The notes below the pieces were generated by a model. That model was not told where the DNA came from. It did not search any database and saw only the letters and a program-made list of their open reading frames with translations. DNA of 64,000 bases from JBBECE01 sp040881985 (lineage in GTDB: Bacteria; Pseudomonadota; Alphaproteobacteria; Rhizobiales; Devosiaceae): contig JBBECE010000026.1 of NCBI GenBank assembly GCA_040881985.1, forward strand, positions 1-64,000, written 5' to 3'. The position numbers and the translations under genes were made by a program. Shown piece after piece: positions 43,868 to 52,851 of the stretch. Position 1 is the stretch's first letter, and each line of letters begins with the position of its first letter.

Positions 43868-43977
43868 CTGGGTTAAGTACTTGTCGTAGTTGTGCGATCA
43901 GGAAATCTGGCAGGTTCGGGGCGGTTTTGCGGCGAAATTGTGAGTCATTTATGCAACAGCCCCTGGTCATTACTGGC

Positions 43978-44088
43978 TTATCCACCGGCGAGGCCGATGG
44001 CGAGGCTTGCGTGATTTCGGCAAATCAGTGCAACCAAGGGATGCATGATGGATCGATGGCCACTCGGGTTCGTCATGATCCCGGCCAT
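43978..44088 (-). CDS. putative 36-residue small protein
   Basis: ATG 44088 is preceded by GGGAGGAAA at the right distance. The ORF of 36 codons (MAGIMTNPSG ... LAIGLAGG) ends at TAA 43978. The C-terminal part is mildly hydrophobic (HPLVALICRNHASLAIGLAGG) with one Cys. The opposite strand carries a terminator-like hairpin at 44110-44139, just upstream of the ribosome site, so this region could instead encode a plus-strand RNA. No family was recognised. Confidence 0.45.
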   Translation of the reverse strand: MAGIMTNPSGHRSIMHPLVALICRNHASLAIGLAGG

Positions 44089-44109
44089 CGATGTTTCCTC
44101 CCTTGACTT

Positions 44110-44139
44110 CGGGCCGCGCATTGCGGCCCGTTTTCTTTT
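44110..44139 (+). terminator. strong plus-strand terminator with no upstream gene
   Basis: An 8-bp stem CGGGCCGC/GCGGCCCG (44110-44117, 44123-44130) is followed by TTTTCTTTT. No plus-strand gene ends nearby: the last one ends at 43040, with a minus-strand gene between. A transcript from the 43870-44110 gap is implied. Confidence 0.7.
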
Positions 44140-44171
44140 CCGAGCCCTGCGTTCTGCCCGCCGGAACATGC

Positions 44172-45065
44172 CTATTCGGCCGCGGTCCTGGTGGGGACGA
44201 GTTCGGCGAGTTCGATCGAAGCAAAACTGTCGATGAGTTGGTCGATGGTCGCGCGCAGAGCCTCGAAGCCCTCATGGGTCTGCAGGCTCGCCTCGTCCAT
44301 ATAGAGGTGCCGGCCGATTTCGATCTGCAGCGCATGCAGCCCGTGTTCGGGGCGGCCATAGGTGCGGGTATTGTGCCCGCCGGCGTAGGGCCGGTTGCGA
44401 GCGACCTTGAGCCCGGCGCCGGAAAGGATCGTGTCGGCTCGCTCGATCAGCGGGGCGGCGCAGGCGCTGCCATAGCGGTCGCCGAGTACAACGTCAGGGC
44501 CGGCCCGGTCGCCGCTGCGGCTGAGGCGCGGCATGGAATGGCAGTCGACGAGGACGGAAACGCCGAACCGGCTGAGCGACTCCCCCAGCAGTGCTTGCAG
44601 CGCCTGGTGATAGGGTTTGTAGATGCCCTCGATGCGCATCAGCGCGTCCGGCAGGCGCAACTTCGTCCGGTAGATTTGTTTATTCTCGGCGACATTGCGG
44701 GCGATCGTGCCGAGCCCGGCGGCGACCCGCGGCGAGCGGGTATTGAACCGCGGCGGCAACGGGTCGGCGAACATGTGCGGATCGAGTTCGTAAGGCTCGC
44801 GATTGACATCGAGATAGGCGCGCGGGAAATGCGCCCGCAGAAGCGGCATGCCGCGATGCGGGGCGCGGGCGAAGAGTTCGTCCACATAGGCGTCCTCGGA
44901 CTGGCGGATCGACAGAGGATCGAGGCAGGCGATGCCGAGGAAGCGGTCGGGATAGTCGCGGCCCGAATGCGGCGAATTGAACACGAAGGGCGCGAGCAGA
45001 CGGCGCGGCCGAACGGTTTCGAAAGCGGGCCTGTCGGCGTAGTCGGATCGCATGCTGGCGCGCAT
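44172..45065 (-). CDS. N-formylglutamate amidohydrolase family
   Basis: 297 residues from ATG 45065; TTG 45122 (316) and ATG 45053 are alternatives. It has FVFNSPHSGRDYPDRFL, RAHFPRAYLDVNREPYELDP, SVLVDCHSMPRLSR and HALQIEIGRHLYMDE, which are family hallmarks with metal-binding His and Glu. It releases formate from N-formylglutamate in histidine breakdown, but no hut genes are here. Its stable neighbour in rhizobia is cpdR, as seen here (divergent), so its role may differ from HutG. Confidence 0.9.
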   Translation of the reverse strand: MRASMRSDYADRPAFETVRPRRLLAPFVFNSPHSGRDYPDRFLGIACLDPLSIRQSEDAYVDELFARAPHRGMPLLRAHFPRAYLDVNREPYELDPHMFADPLPPRFNTRSPRVAAGLGTIARNVAENKQIYRTKLRLPDALMRIEGIYKPYHQALQALLGESLSRFGVSVLVDCHSMPRLSRSGDRAGPDVVLGDRYGSACAAPLIERADTILSGAGLKVARNRPYAGGHNTRTYGRPEHGLHALQIEIGRHLYMDEASLQTHEGFEALRATIDQLIDSFASIELAELVPTRTAAE

Positions 45066-45228
45066 CCCCAAGGGCTTTGGAGCAATTTGCCCAAAGGCAA
45101 CAAAATAGTCCAGTTCGCTCAAAGGTGGTCGATGGCGGCGATTTGCTGTTCATTCCGGCGCCGAGCGATGATAACGATTTGGCGGGACAGCATTGCCTGC
45201 GCGCTGTCGGAGGTGATCGAAGAGGCCC

Positions 45229-45588
45229 ATGCACCGGATCCTGCTTGCCGAAGACGACAACGACATGCGCAAGTTCCTGACCCGGGCGCTGACCCAGGCC
45301 GGCTACGAGGTCGTGGCGTTCGACAATGGGCGGTCGGCCTACGAGCGGCTCAGGGAGGAGCCGTTCTCGCTCCTGCTGAGCGACATCGTCATGCCGGAGA
45401 TGGACGGAATCGAGCTCGCCCGGCGGGCGACCGAACTCGATCCGGACCTCAAGGTGATGTTCATCACCGGCTTCGCGGCCGTCGCGCTCAATCCAGACAG
45501 CGAGGCACCGAAGAATGCTTCGGTCCTGTCAAAGCCGTTTCATCTGAAAGATCTCGTCAACGAGGTCGAGAGGCTGCTCGCCGCCTGA
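45229..45588 (+). CDS. cpdR: single-domain response regulator CpdR
   Basis: 119 residues, a receiver domain only: acidic DD at 9-10, phospho-acceptor Asp52 in LLLSDIVMPEMDG, FITGFAA with Thr, and SKPFHLKDLV with Lys. This matches CpdR, which in its unphosphorylated form directs ClpXP to CtrA and other cell-cycle proteins at the cell pole. It is fed by the CckA-ChpT relay. It stops 8 bases from the convergent hydrolase gene. Confidence 0.92.
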   Translation: MHRILLAEDDNDMRKFLTRALTQAGYEVVAFDNGRSAYERLREEPFSLLLSDIVMPEMDGIELARRATELDPDLKVMFITGFAAVALNPDSEAPKNASVLSKPFHLKDLVNEVERLLAA

Positions 45589-45596
45589 CGCGTTGG

Positions 45597-46535
45597 TCAG
45601 CCGAAGAAGCGCTTGAGTTCGGCCTCGATGGGCGCCGCGTCCTCGCGGCCCGGCATGTGGTGCGCCTGCTCCATCACCATTTCCCGGCCGATCGGCAACG
45701 CCTTGCGGGCGTGTTCGCGCGTCCGCTCGAAGGGTAGGAGAACGTCCCGGCGCGAGAAAGCGATGAAGACCGGCTCGATTGTGTCCTTGAACTGGCCCGC
45801 CGCGAACATGCCAGCAGGCCGGTGCCGCCAAAAGTTCGAGGTTTTGATGATGAGGTCGAGATAGTCGAGGTTCTGCGGCTCCCACTTGCGGCACATCGGG
45901 GTGGCGATCGGCTCGAGCACGGGCCGGTAGGGCAGGTAGCGGTAGCCCATCCAGGTGACAAAGAGCGGGGCATAGGCGCTGAGGTACGGCATTGACGGGG
46001 TGAGCCCGGCCGTCGAGATCAACGCAAGCTTGCCGACGCGCTTTGGCTGCAGAGCCGCAAGGTCGAGGGCGATCGAGCCGCCGAAGCTCGGGCCGATGAT
46101 GTCGATGCGATCGAGCTCGATGGCGTCGAGGACTTCGATCAGCCACTTTCCATAGGCGTTGTCCCGCGGCGAGAACATTCGGTCGGCGCTGAGGCCTGGC
46201 TGGCCGACAAGGTCAGGCGCGATCAGCATCCGGGTTGCGGCGAGATAGTCGAAGAATTCCAACATCATCGGGGCGCAGATCGACATGCCCGGCAGGATGA
46301 GGATCGGGGCGGAGTTGCGCTTGCCGCCGATCGCCAGGTGGGTGCGCCCATAGCGGGTCGGCACGCTCAGGCCGCGTACCGGGGTATTGAGCCGGGCGAC
46401 GATCCGGTCATAGGCTTCGAGGAATTGCCGCCGCGCCGCCACTGAGCGATAGATTGAGCCCTTCGGCAGGCGATCGTTCGCCGATGCAAGCACGCTTGCC
46501 GCATCGGACGTGGCGACGGAATGGTCGAGGCTCAC
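45597..46535 (-). CDS. alpha/beta hydrolase
   Basis: 312 residues from GTG 46535, which overlaps the desaturase stop (GTGA 46532-46535). It has the oxyanion region LILPGMSICAPMM, the nucleophile elbow GPSFGGSIA, an Asp in SRRDVLLPFERT and a His in QAHHMPGRE. An N-terminal region of about 60 residues precedes the fold. Coupling to a fatty acid desaturase suggests it acts on a lipid or fatty ester made or used by that enzyme. Confidence 0.85.
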   Translation of the reverse strand: MSLDHSVATSDAASVLASANDRLPKGSIYRSVAARRQFLEAYDRIVARLNTPVRGLSVPTRYGRTHLAIGGKRNSAPILILPGMSICAPMMLEFFDYLAATRMLIAPDLVGQPGLSADRMFSPRDNAYGKWLIEVLDAIELDRIDIIGPSFGGSIALDLAALQPKRVGKLALISTAGLTPSMPYLSAYAPLFVTWMGYRYLPYRPVLEPIATPMCRKWEPQNLDYLDLIIKTSNFWRHRPAGMFAAGQFKDTIEPVFIAFSRRDVLLPFERTREHARKALPIGREMVMEQAHHMPGREDAAPIEAELKRFFG

Positions 46536-47443
46536 GCGGAAATGCCCGCCCTGGCCGGAGCGGAGCGCCGCGGGGTGCCGACGGTGATGATCTGTACACC
46601 GTCGGCGCGCAATTCGTGTTCGACCTCGCGAAACATCCGGGCATGGGCGGTGAACGGCGCGCGAGGGAATTCGTGATGCAGGAAATGGTGGTTGTTGAGC
46701 CAGAAGAACGGGCTCACCACCCATTCCCACAACCGCTCGCCGCGGACAATTAGAGTCGTCATCCTCCGATCGGTGCTGACGACCGGCCGGTGCAGCATCG
46801 AATGCGAAAGATTGACGATGCCGGAGGCGACCGATGCGGGGAATACCCAGAGGAGAAACGCCTTGCCGGGCGCGACGATCATCGCGGTGACGACGGCCGT
46901 CATGATGAAGAGGATCCTGACCGCCGACCAGATCGCGTCGCGACGGGGCACCAGGCCCCTGCGGACGCAAACCACATAGAGGCGCAGATAGTGGAGCGGG
47001 CTGAACATCGCCAGGAAGAAAATGAGGAGCGGATGGCGGCCTTGCATCCAGAAGTCGGGATCGGCGGCAGGATCGTTGGTGTTTTGGTGATGCCGCATGT
47101 GCAGATAGCGGAAGGTGCTGAAATCGTAGGTGAGCATCCAGCCATGCAAAGTGCCGATGATCTCGTCGAACCACCCGAAGCCCTTGATACCGCCGGTGAC
47201 CGCCCGGTGGCTCGCCTCGTGCAGCACGGCGGCGCTGGGGTGAATGCAAAGGAACGCGAGGATGCAGCCGAGCCAGATCGGGATGAAGCCGTTGAGGGCG
47301 AGAAACAGGATGATCGCGAAGGCGCCAATGATGACGGCGGACGCGACGGCGGTGGGCCAGACGATGCGGCCCATCTCTTCTTTCATGATCCGTGTTGCGG
47401 CGGCGGCATAGGGCCGCGCAGCGGGTCGCGCAATGTCGCTCAT
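46532..47443 (-). CDS. fatty acid desaturase family protein
   Basis: 303 residues from ATG 47443 (MSDIARPAARPY). Four or so membrane helices carry the three His boxes of membrane di-iron desaturases: HEASH, HMRHH and, near the C-terminus, NNHHFLHHEFP. Expected to introduce a double bond or hydroxyl in an acyl chain in the inner membrane. It forms an operon with the alpha/beta hydrolase. Carotenoid or lipid hydroxylase roles are alternatives. Confidence 0.88.
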   Translation of the reverse strand: MSDIARPAARPYAAAATRIMKEEMGRIVWPTAVASAVIIGAFAIILFLALNGFIPIWLGCILAFLCIHPSAAVLHEASHRAVTGGIKGFGWFDEIIGTLHGWMLTYDFSTFRYLHMRHHQNTNDPAADPDFWMQGRHPLLIFFLAMFSPLHYLRLYVVCVRRGLVPRRDAIWSAVRILFIMTAVVTAMIVAPGKAFLLWVFPASVASGIVNLSHSMLHRPVVSTDRRMTTLIVRGERLWEWVVSPFFWLNNHHFLHHEFPRAPFTAHARMFREVEHELRADGVQIITVGTPRRSAPARAGISA

Positions 47444-47646
47444 GGCGGGCACCACTATGTCAAAGTCTCTTAAACTCTGTCCAGCGGATGTTGCACGCCG
47501 CCCCGGCGAGGGCAACCGCGCATAAGCCAATCTGAGAGCCTATTCCGGTCAAATTGCGGCGCCCCGCAACTATTGACCGGCGCGCGGATAGTATGGTCTA
47601 TCGGCGGTCGCGGCTGTGCTCAGGCGGCCGCTTCTGCAGGTGTTGC

Positions 47647-47721
47647 GGGCGTGTAGCTCAGCGGGAGAGCACTACGTTGACATCGTAGGGGTCACTGGTT
47701 CGATCCCAGTCACGCCCACCA
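47647..47721 (+). tRNA. tRNA-Val (GAC)
   Basis: 75 bases. Acceptor GGGCGTG/CACGCCC, D arm TAGCTCAGCGGGAGAGCA, anticodon stem CTACG/CGTAG with loop TTGACAT (anticodon GAC), T loop TTCGATC, and a genomic CCA. It is first of a tandem pair. Confidence 0.97.
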
Positions 47722-47777
47722 TTTACCGGCGAAACGGCTCAAGAATTGCGCGAATTTGACGCACGTTTGCCGCCAGC

Positions 47778-47852
47778 GGGCGCGTAGCTCAGCGGAAGAG
47801 CACTCCCTTCACACGGGAGGGGTCACAGGTTCAATCCCTGTCGCGCCCACCA
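47778..47852 (+). tRNA. tRNA-Val (CAC)
   Basis: 75 bases. Acceptor GGGCGCG/CGCGCCC, anticodon stem CTCCC/GGGAG with loop TTCACAC (anticodon CAC), T loop TTCAATC, and a genomic CCA. It lies 56 bases after tRNA-Val(GAC); the two differ mainly in the anticodon arm, so they look like a tandem duplication. Confidence 0.97.
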
Positions 47853-47864
47853 TCGCCCAGTGGC

Positions 47865-48284
47865 TTAGCCCGGGCTGACCGGGCTCTGCTTCTGGTTTCG
47901 CCGCGCTTCGGCGAGGTGCCGTATTTCCTTCAGTTCCGAGATAGTGGTGATCAGGTCGCCGAGCTGGCGTTCGAGATCGCGAAGCCGCTGGTTGACCTTG
48001 TCGAGCAGCAGCGAATCCTGCGCGCGCTGGTCGGCGTCCGCCTCGTAGAGCGAAAGATAGTCGAGGACATCCCGGAGCGAGAAGCCGAGGCGCTTGCCCC
48101 TCAGGATCAGGATCAACCGGGCGCGGTCGCGCCGCCGGAACACCCGCGTATTGCCGACCCGTTCGGGGTGCAGCAGCCCCTTGGATTCGTAGAACCTTAT
48201 GGCGCGGGTCGAAATCCCGAACTCGGACGCGAGATCGGCGATCGAATAGAGGTCGCGACCGGCGGCGGGCTCACGCCTATTCAT
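47865..48284 (-). CDS. MerR-family regulator, LiuR-like
   Basis: 139 residues. It has an N-terminal winged helix of MerR type (YSIADLASEFGISTRAIRFYESKGLL, about 13-38), RRDRARLILILRGKRLGFSLRDVLDYL, and a coiled coil (about 85-130). There are no effector cysteines, so it is not a metal sensor. It overlaps the end of the fadD-like gene by 8 bases and follows it in the operon. LiuR-type MerR proteins control branched-chain and fatty acid breakdown and bind TTnACG-N4-CGTnAA sites; such a site is present at 50046-50061. Confidence 0.87.
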   Translation of the reverse strand: MNRREPAAGRDLYSIADLASEFGISTRAIRFYESKGLLHPERVGNTRVFRRRDRARLILILRGKRLGFSLRDVLDYLSLYEADADQRAQDSLLLDKVNQRLRDLERQLGDLITTISELKEIRHLAEARRNQKQSPVSPG

Positions 48285-49992
48285 AGGCCCTGGCCTTCGC
48301 GTCCTGCATTTCCTGCTTCAGCTCCTTTTTCGAGAGCTTGCCAATGAGCGTCTTCGGCAAATGGTCGCGGAAGACGATCTCGCGCGGCATCTCGATCGGC
48401 GACAGGTCAGCGGTCAGGTACGATTTCAAGTCCGCCTCGGTGACATGCTGGCCCTCGACGAGCTTGACGAAAGCCATCGGCGCCTCGCCGCGCTTGTCGT
48501 CCTTGACCCCGATAACGGTGCATTCGAGGACCGCCGGGTGCTTGGTCAGCGCCTCCTCGATGGTGCGCGGATAGACGTTGAAGCCGTTGACGATGATGAT
48601 GTCCTTGATGCGATCCACCAGGAAAGAGAAACCATCGGTATCGACATAGCCGACATCGCCGGTGCGCAACCAGCCTTCGGCGAAGGACTCCCGGCTCGCA
48701 GCGTCGTTGCCGTAGTAGCCGAGCATGACCTGCGGGCCCTTGACGACAAGTTCGCCGCGTTCGCCCAGCGGCACCTCCCTGGTGGGATCCTCAAGATCGA
48801 CGAAGCGGATGTCGGTGCCAGGTAACGGCATGCCGATCGACATGGGTTTCGACGGCGAGCGCAGACCTGCGCAGCAAACTACGGGCGAGCACTCGGTCAG
48901 CCCATAACCTTCCGCGAGGATGCCGTTCGAAACCCTGGCGAAGGCGGCGCGGGTCTCGTCGGGGAGCGCGGCGCCGCCCGAAATGCAAACCTCGAGGCAA
49001 CTCAGGTCGTGACCCTTGCTCAGCGGCGAAGTGGCGATGGTCTGCAGCAGCGTCGGCACGGCGGGCAGGATGGTCGGCCGCTTGCGGCGGATCAGCGCCA
49101 GCAGCGCCTTGAGATCGAAGCGCGGCAGCATCACCACTTCCCCGCCATTTGCGAGCGGTGAGTTGAGGCAGACGGTCATCGCGAAGATGTGGAAGAAGGG
49201 GAGAACGGCGATCGTTTTGGCGGGAAATTTGAAGAGCCCGATCCCGTAATGGTCGATCTGCGAGAGGTTGGCGGCGATGTTGGCGTGAGAGAGCATCGCG
49301 CCTTTCGGCAGGCCGGTGGTGCCGCCGGTATATTGCTGCACTGCCACGTCCTGCTTCGGATCGATCTCCACCGGCACGGGTTTGTGCCCCGCGGCGATGA
49401 GATTGTCGAAATGGACTACCCGATCGGCAAAGGCCGAGCGGGCCGGGTGGGCGAGGTCGCGGCCTTTGGCGAGGCGGAAAAGCAGCGCTTTCACCCCCGG
49501 CAGCACACGGGTGAAGGGGCAAACGACAATCTTTCGCGCCAGCCCCTTGCCGGCGAGCGCCTCGGCTTTTTCGAACAGCGCCTTGAGATCGAGCGTTATG
49601 ACCAGCTCGGCGCCGGAATTCTCGAGAATATGGGCGAGCTCGCTGACGGTGTAGAGCGGGTTGCAATTGACAACGGTCGCTCCCGCCTTAAGCGTCGCGT
49701 AATACGCAACAGCGTAATAGGGCGTATTGGGCAACAGGAACGCGATCCGCGTCCCCCTCTTGACTCCGAGCTCCTTCTGCAGCGCGCCGCAAAAGGCGTC
49801 GATCTGCCGCCCGAACTCGGCATAGGTCGTCTCCGCGCCAAGAAAGTCGAACGCAACCCGGTCGGCGAAAGTCTCGCATGCCATTGCCACCCGCTCGAAG
49901 ACCGGGGTCGTATCGATCCTGGCAAAATAGTCGACGCCGGGCGGATAGTGGTCGACCCAGGGCCGCTTGTGCGCCGTGTTTGCGTCGGTCAT
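48277..49992 (-). CDS. long-chain fatty acid-CoA ligase, FadD-like
   Basis: 571 residues from ATG 49992 with TTGGAG upstream. It has the AMP-binding signature QQYTGGTTGLPKGAMLSH, then EGYGLTECSPV, GYYGNDAASRESFAEGWLRTGDVGYVDTDGF and the catalytic Lys region PKTLIGKLSKKELK. It activates fatty acids as acyl-CoA. It is divergent from the fadE-fadJ-fadI operon and co-transcribed with the MerR gene. Confidence 0.93.
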   Translation of the reverse strand: MTDANTAHKRPWVDHYPPGVDYFARIDTTPVFERVAMACETFADRVAFDFLGAETTYAEFGRQIDAFCGALQKELGVKRGTRIAFLLPNTPYYAVAYYATLKAGATVVNCNPLYTVSELAHILENSGAELVITLDLKALFEKAEALAGKGLARKIVVCPFTRVLPGVKALLFRLAKGRDLAHPARSAFADRVVHFDNLIAAGHKPVPVEIDPKQDVAVQQYTGGTTGLPKGAMLSHANIAANLSQIDHYGIGLFKFPAKTIAVLPFFHIFAMTVCLNSPLANGGEVVMLPRFDLKALLALIRRKRPTILPAVPTLLQTIATSPLSKGHDLSCLEVCISGGAALPDETRAAFARVSNGILAEGYGLTECSPVVCCAGLRSPSKPMSIGMPLPGTDIRFVDLEDPTREVPLGERGELVVKGPQVMLGYYGNDAASRESFAEGWLRTGDVGYVDTDGFSFLVDRIKDIIIVNGFNVYPRTIEEALTKHPAVLECTVIGVKDDKRGEAPMAFVKLVEGQHVTEADLKSYLTADLSPIEMPREIVFRDHLPKTLIGKLSKKELKQEMQDAKARAYE

Positions 49993-50045
49993 CGCTTTGC
50001 TCCAAGCCCGATCCCGAAACCCGGACAAAGTCACTATGTCAACGC

Positions 50046-50078
50046 CTTACGCTTGCGTCAATTGGACTACGTGGCGTC
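50046..50078 (-). promoter_or_regulatory. fadD promoter with LiuR-type operator
   Basis: The 16-bp sequence CTTACG-CTTG-CGTCAA (50046-50061) is an inverted repeat of the MerR/LiuR form. On the minus strand its TTGACG is a good -35, with CATAGT 17 bases on as the -10 (about 50033-50038). A repressor here would block the promoter of fadD and of its own gene. Confidence 0.6.
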
Positions 50079-50201
50079 GTGAAGTGCAGCGGATCGGGGT
50101 TGAACTTGACGCAAATTCTGGCGGTGGACGACGGCCGCTGCGACACAAAACCGGCGCAATCCGCGTGCCGATTGACCTCGTTTCGCGGACGTTGGCTTCG
50201 A

Positions 50202-50230
50202 TTGACGCAAAGGTAGGCGTGTGCGATTTA
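50202..50230 (+). promoter_or_regulatory. fadE operon promoter
   Basis: TTGACG (50202-50207) and GATTTA (50225-50230) are spaced by 17 bases. TTGACGCAA recurs at about 50105-50113 and, inverted, at 50053-50061, so the gap carries three copies of this half-site-like word. The rest of the 346-base gap holds no gene. Confidence 0.5.
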
Positions 50231-50338
50231 AGGCGGGTGCGATCGGCGCCGGCTGCGAGTCCGGCGCTGTTTTCGAATGAGCCGAAGGCACGCCGGCTCC
50301 GGCCGCCGCGGGGCCCGGCAGGGCCCGAAGAGGATGCC

Positions 50339-52816
50339 ATGACATCGCTGATCCTCGCTCTGTCGATAGCAGCGTTCGTCGCTCTGGCGCTGCTCGAGGT
50401 GCCGCTGTTTGTCTGGGGCGTCGTGGCGCTCGCCATCGGCGCGATCAGTCAGCTCCTGACCGGTGGCGGCGCGGTCGCCTGGAGCATCGCGCTGTTGCCC
50501 GGAGCACTCCTCACTCTTGCGAGTGTCCCCCTCATCCGGCGCCGCCTGATCGCGGCGCCTGTCTATCGGGTAGTCAAGCGCATCCTGCCGCGTGTCTCGC
50601 GCACCGAACAGGAGGCCCTCGATGCCGGCACGGTCGGCTGGGACGCTGAACTGTTTTCCGGCCGGCCGGATTTCGCCAAGCTGCGCGCTATTTCGAAGCC
50701 GGTGCTAAACATCGAAGAACAGGCCTTCCTCGACGGGCCGACAGAGCAGCTTTGCGCCATGCTCGATGACTGGGATATTCGTCACAACCGGGTGGATCTG
50801 CCGCCGGAAGCCTGGCGGTTCATCAAGGAGAACGGCTTTCTCGGCATGCTGATCGGCAAGGAGCATGGCGGTCTCGGTTTTTCCGCTCAGGCCCAGTCGA
50901 TGATCGTCTCGAAGATCACCAGCCGGTCGTCGGCGGCGGGGATCACGGTGATGGTGCCGAACTCGCTTGGACCGGGCGAACTGCTAGAGAAGTACGGGAC
51001 AAAGGCGCAGCAGGAGAAATATCTGCGGCGTCTGGCGCGCGGCGAGGAAGTGCCCTGCTTCGCTCTGACCGGCCTGCACTCGGGTTCCGACGCCGCCGGG
51101 ATGCGGGACGTGGGGGTTGTCTGCGAGGGCGACTTCGAGGGCAAGCGTGTCCTCGGGGTGAAGCTCAACTGGGAGAAGCGCTACATCACCCTCGGCCCGG
51201 TTGCGACGCTCCTTGGCCTTGCCTTCTATCTGCACGACCCCGACAACCGGCTCGGCAAGGGCGAAGACGTCGGCATCACGCTAGCGCTGATCCCGACCTC
51301 GCATCGCGGCGTTGAGATCGGCCGGCGGCATTTTCCGGCGCGCTCGGCGTTCATGAACGGGCCCAACCGCGGTCGCGATGTCTTCATCCCGATCGACTGG
51401 ATCATCGGCGGGGTCGAGTATTGCGGGCAGGGCTGGCGGATGCTGATGGAGTGCCTCTCGACCGGCCGGGCAATCTCGCTGCCGGCGGTCGGCACAACCT
51501 CGGTCAAGGGCGCGCTTCGGGTCACATCAGCCTATGCGCGGATCCGCCGTCAGTTCGGTATCCCGATCGGGCTGATGGAGGGTGTCTCCGAGCCCTTGGC
51601 GCGGCTGGTCAAAAACGCCTACCAGTTCGAGGCGGCCCGGGCGATGACCGCCGCCATTGTCGACGATGGCGGCAAGCCGTCGGTGATTTCGGCGCTTCTC
51701 AAGTACCGCGCTACCGAAGCGATGCGGCAGGGGCTGAACGATGCCCTCGACGTGCATGGCGGGCGCGGGGTCTGCGACGGTCCATCGAACTATCTTTTCG
51801 CCGCCTATGAGGGCGTGCCGGTAGCGATCACCGTCGAGGGCGCCAATATCCTCTCTCGAACGCTCATTACATTCGCGCAAGGCGCGCTTCGGGCGCATCC
51901 TTACCTCTATGCTGAGATCAAGGCGTCCCAGAGCGGCAACGAAGCCGAAGGCGTCAAGGCATTCGACAAGGCGTTTGCCGGCCATGCCGGCTTCATGCTG
52001 CGCAATGTCGTCGCGACCCTTGTCCACAATCTGACGCTCGGCCGCCTCGCGCGTTCGCCCGACAAGGGGCCGATGCAGCGCTGGTACCGGCAGCTGCATC
52101 GAGATGCCCAGTCCTTCGCGCTCGTAGCCGATTGGGTGGTGGTCGTCCTCGGCGGCGACCTCAAACGCAAGCAGCGGATTTCAGGACGCATGGCCGATGT
52201 ATTGTCCGACCTCTACCTCCTCTCGACCGCGATCAAGCGCTGGGAAGACGACGGTCGAATCGCGGAAGATCTGCCGATCGTCGAGGCCATCGCCCAGGAC
52301 CGGACCGCGGCGATCGAGGCGAGCTTCGCCGCGATCTTCGCGAATTTCCCGAACCCGTATCTGAGGGCCCTGATGCGCGTCCTGGTCTTCCCTTATGGCC
52401 GCCACGCCAAGGGCTCGTCCGACCGGCAGAATTTTCGGCTGGCCAGGGCGGTGCTCGGCCAGTCGGCGCAGCGCGACCGGCTCACCCGCGATCTCTATGT
52501 CAGCTTCGATTCGAATGACCCGACCGGCGTGCTCGAGGATGCGCTGGTCAAGGTCGAGGCGGCGGCGGGGGCCGAGACCAAGCTGGTGCGGGCGATCAAG
52601 AAGGGGGTGGTCACCCGAAGGCTCGACCGCGACGTGATTGCCGATGCGGTCGAGGCCGGAGTGCTGGACGAGCGCGAGGCGGCGCTGATGCGGACCGCCG
52701 ACGAGGCGACCGACCGAGTGATCCGGGTCGACGATTTCGCCCCGGACGCGCTCGCCGCCGCCAATCCGGCGCGGGCCCGGCCGAAGCGGGCGGCGCCGCC
52801 GGAAGCCGCCGAATAG
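50339..52816 (+). CDS. fadE: acyl-CoA dehydrogenase, FadE type
   Basis: 825 residues from ATG 50339 with AAGAGG upstream. Two N-terminal hydrophobic helices (about 5-60) are followed by the acyl-CoA dehydrogenase fold (FLGMLIGKEHGGLGFSAQAQSMIVSKI, ALTGLHSGSDAAGM, RIRRQFGIPIGLMEG, DVHGGRGVCDGPSNY) and the long FadE-specific C-terminal domain. It catalyses the first oxidation of beta-oxidation and is probably membrane-bound. It is followed after 35 bases by fadJ. Confidence 0.95.
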   Translation: MTSLILALSIAAFVALALLEVPLFVWGVVALAIGAISQLLTGGGAVAWSIALLPGALLTLASVPLIRRRLIAAPVYRVVKRILPRVSRTEQEALDAGTVGWDAELFSGRPDFAKLRAISKPVLNIEEQAFLDGPTEQLCAMLDDWDIRHNRVDLPPEAWRFIKENGFLGMLIGKEHGGLGFSAQAQSMIVSKITSRSSAAGITVMVPNSLGPGELLEKYGTKAQQEKYLRRLARGEEVPCFALTGLHSGSDAAGMRDVGVVCEGDFEGKRVLGVKLNWEKRYITLGPVATLLGLAFYLHDPDNRLGKGEDVGITLALIPTSHRGVEIGRRHFPARSAFMNGPNRGRDVFIPIDWIIGGVEYCGQGWRMLMECLSTGRAISLPAVGTTSVKGALRVTSAYARIRRQFGIPIGLMEGVSEPLARLVKNAYQFEAARAMTAAIVDDGGKPSVISALLKYRATEAMRQGLNDALDVHGGRGVCDGPSNYLFAAYEGVPVAITVEGANILSRTLITFAQGALRAHPYLYAEIKASQSGNEAEGVKAFDKAFAGHAGFMLRNVVATLVHNLTLGRLARSPDKGPMQRWYRQLHRDAQSFALVADWVVVVLGGDLKRKQRISGRMADVLSDLYLLSTAIKRWEDDGRIAEDLPIVEAIAQDRTAAIEASFAAIFANFPNPYLRALMRVLVFPYGRHAKGSSDRQNFRLARAVLGQSAQRDRLTRDLYVSFDSNDPTGVLEDALVKVEAAAGAETKLVRAIKKGVVTRRLDRDVIADAVEAGVLDEREAALMRTADEATDRVIRVDDFAPDALAAANPARARPKRAAPPEAAE

Positions 52817-52851
52817 TTAGATCCCGCAGGCTCGAAGGAAAGCGCGCCGAC

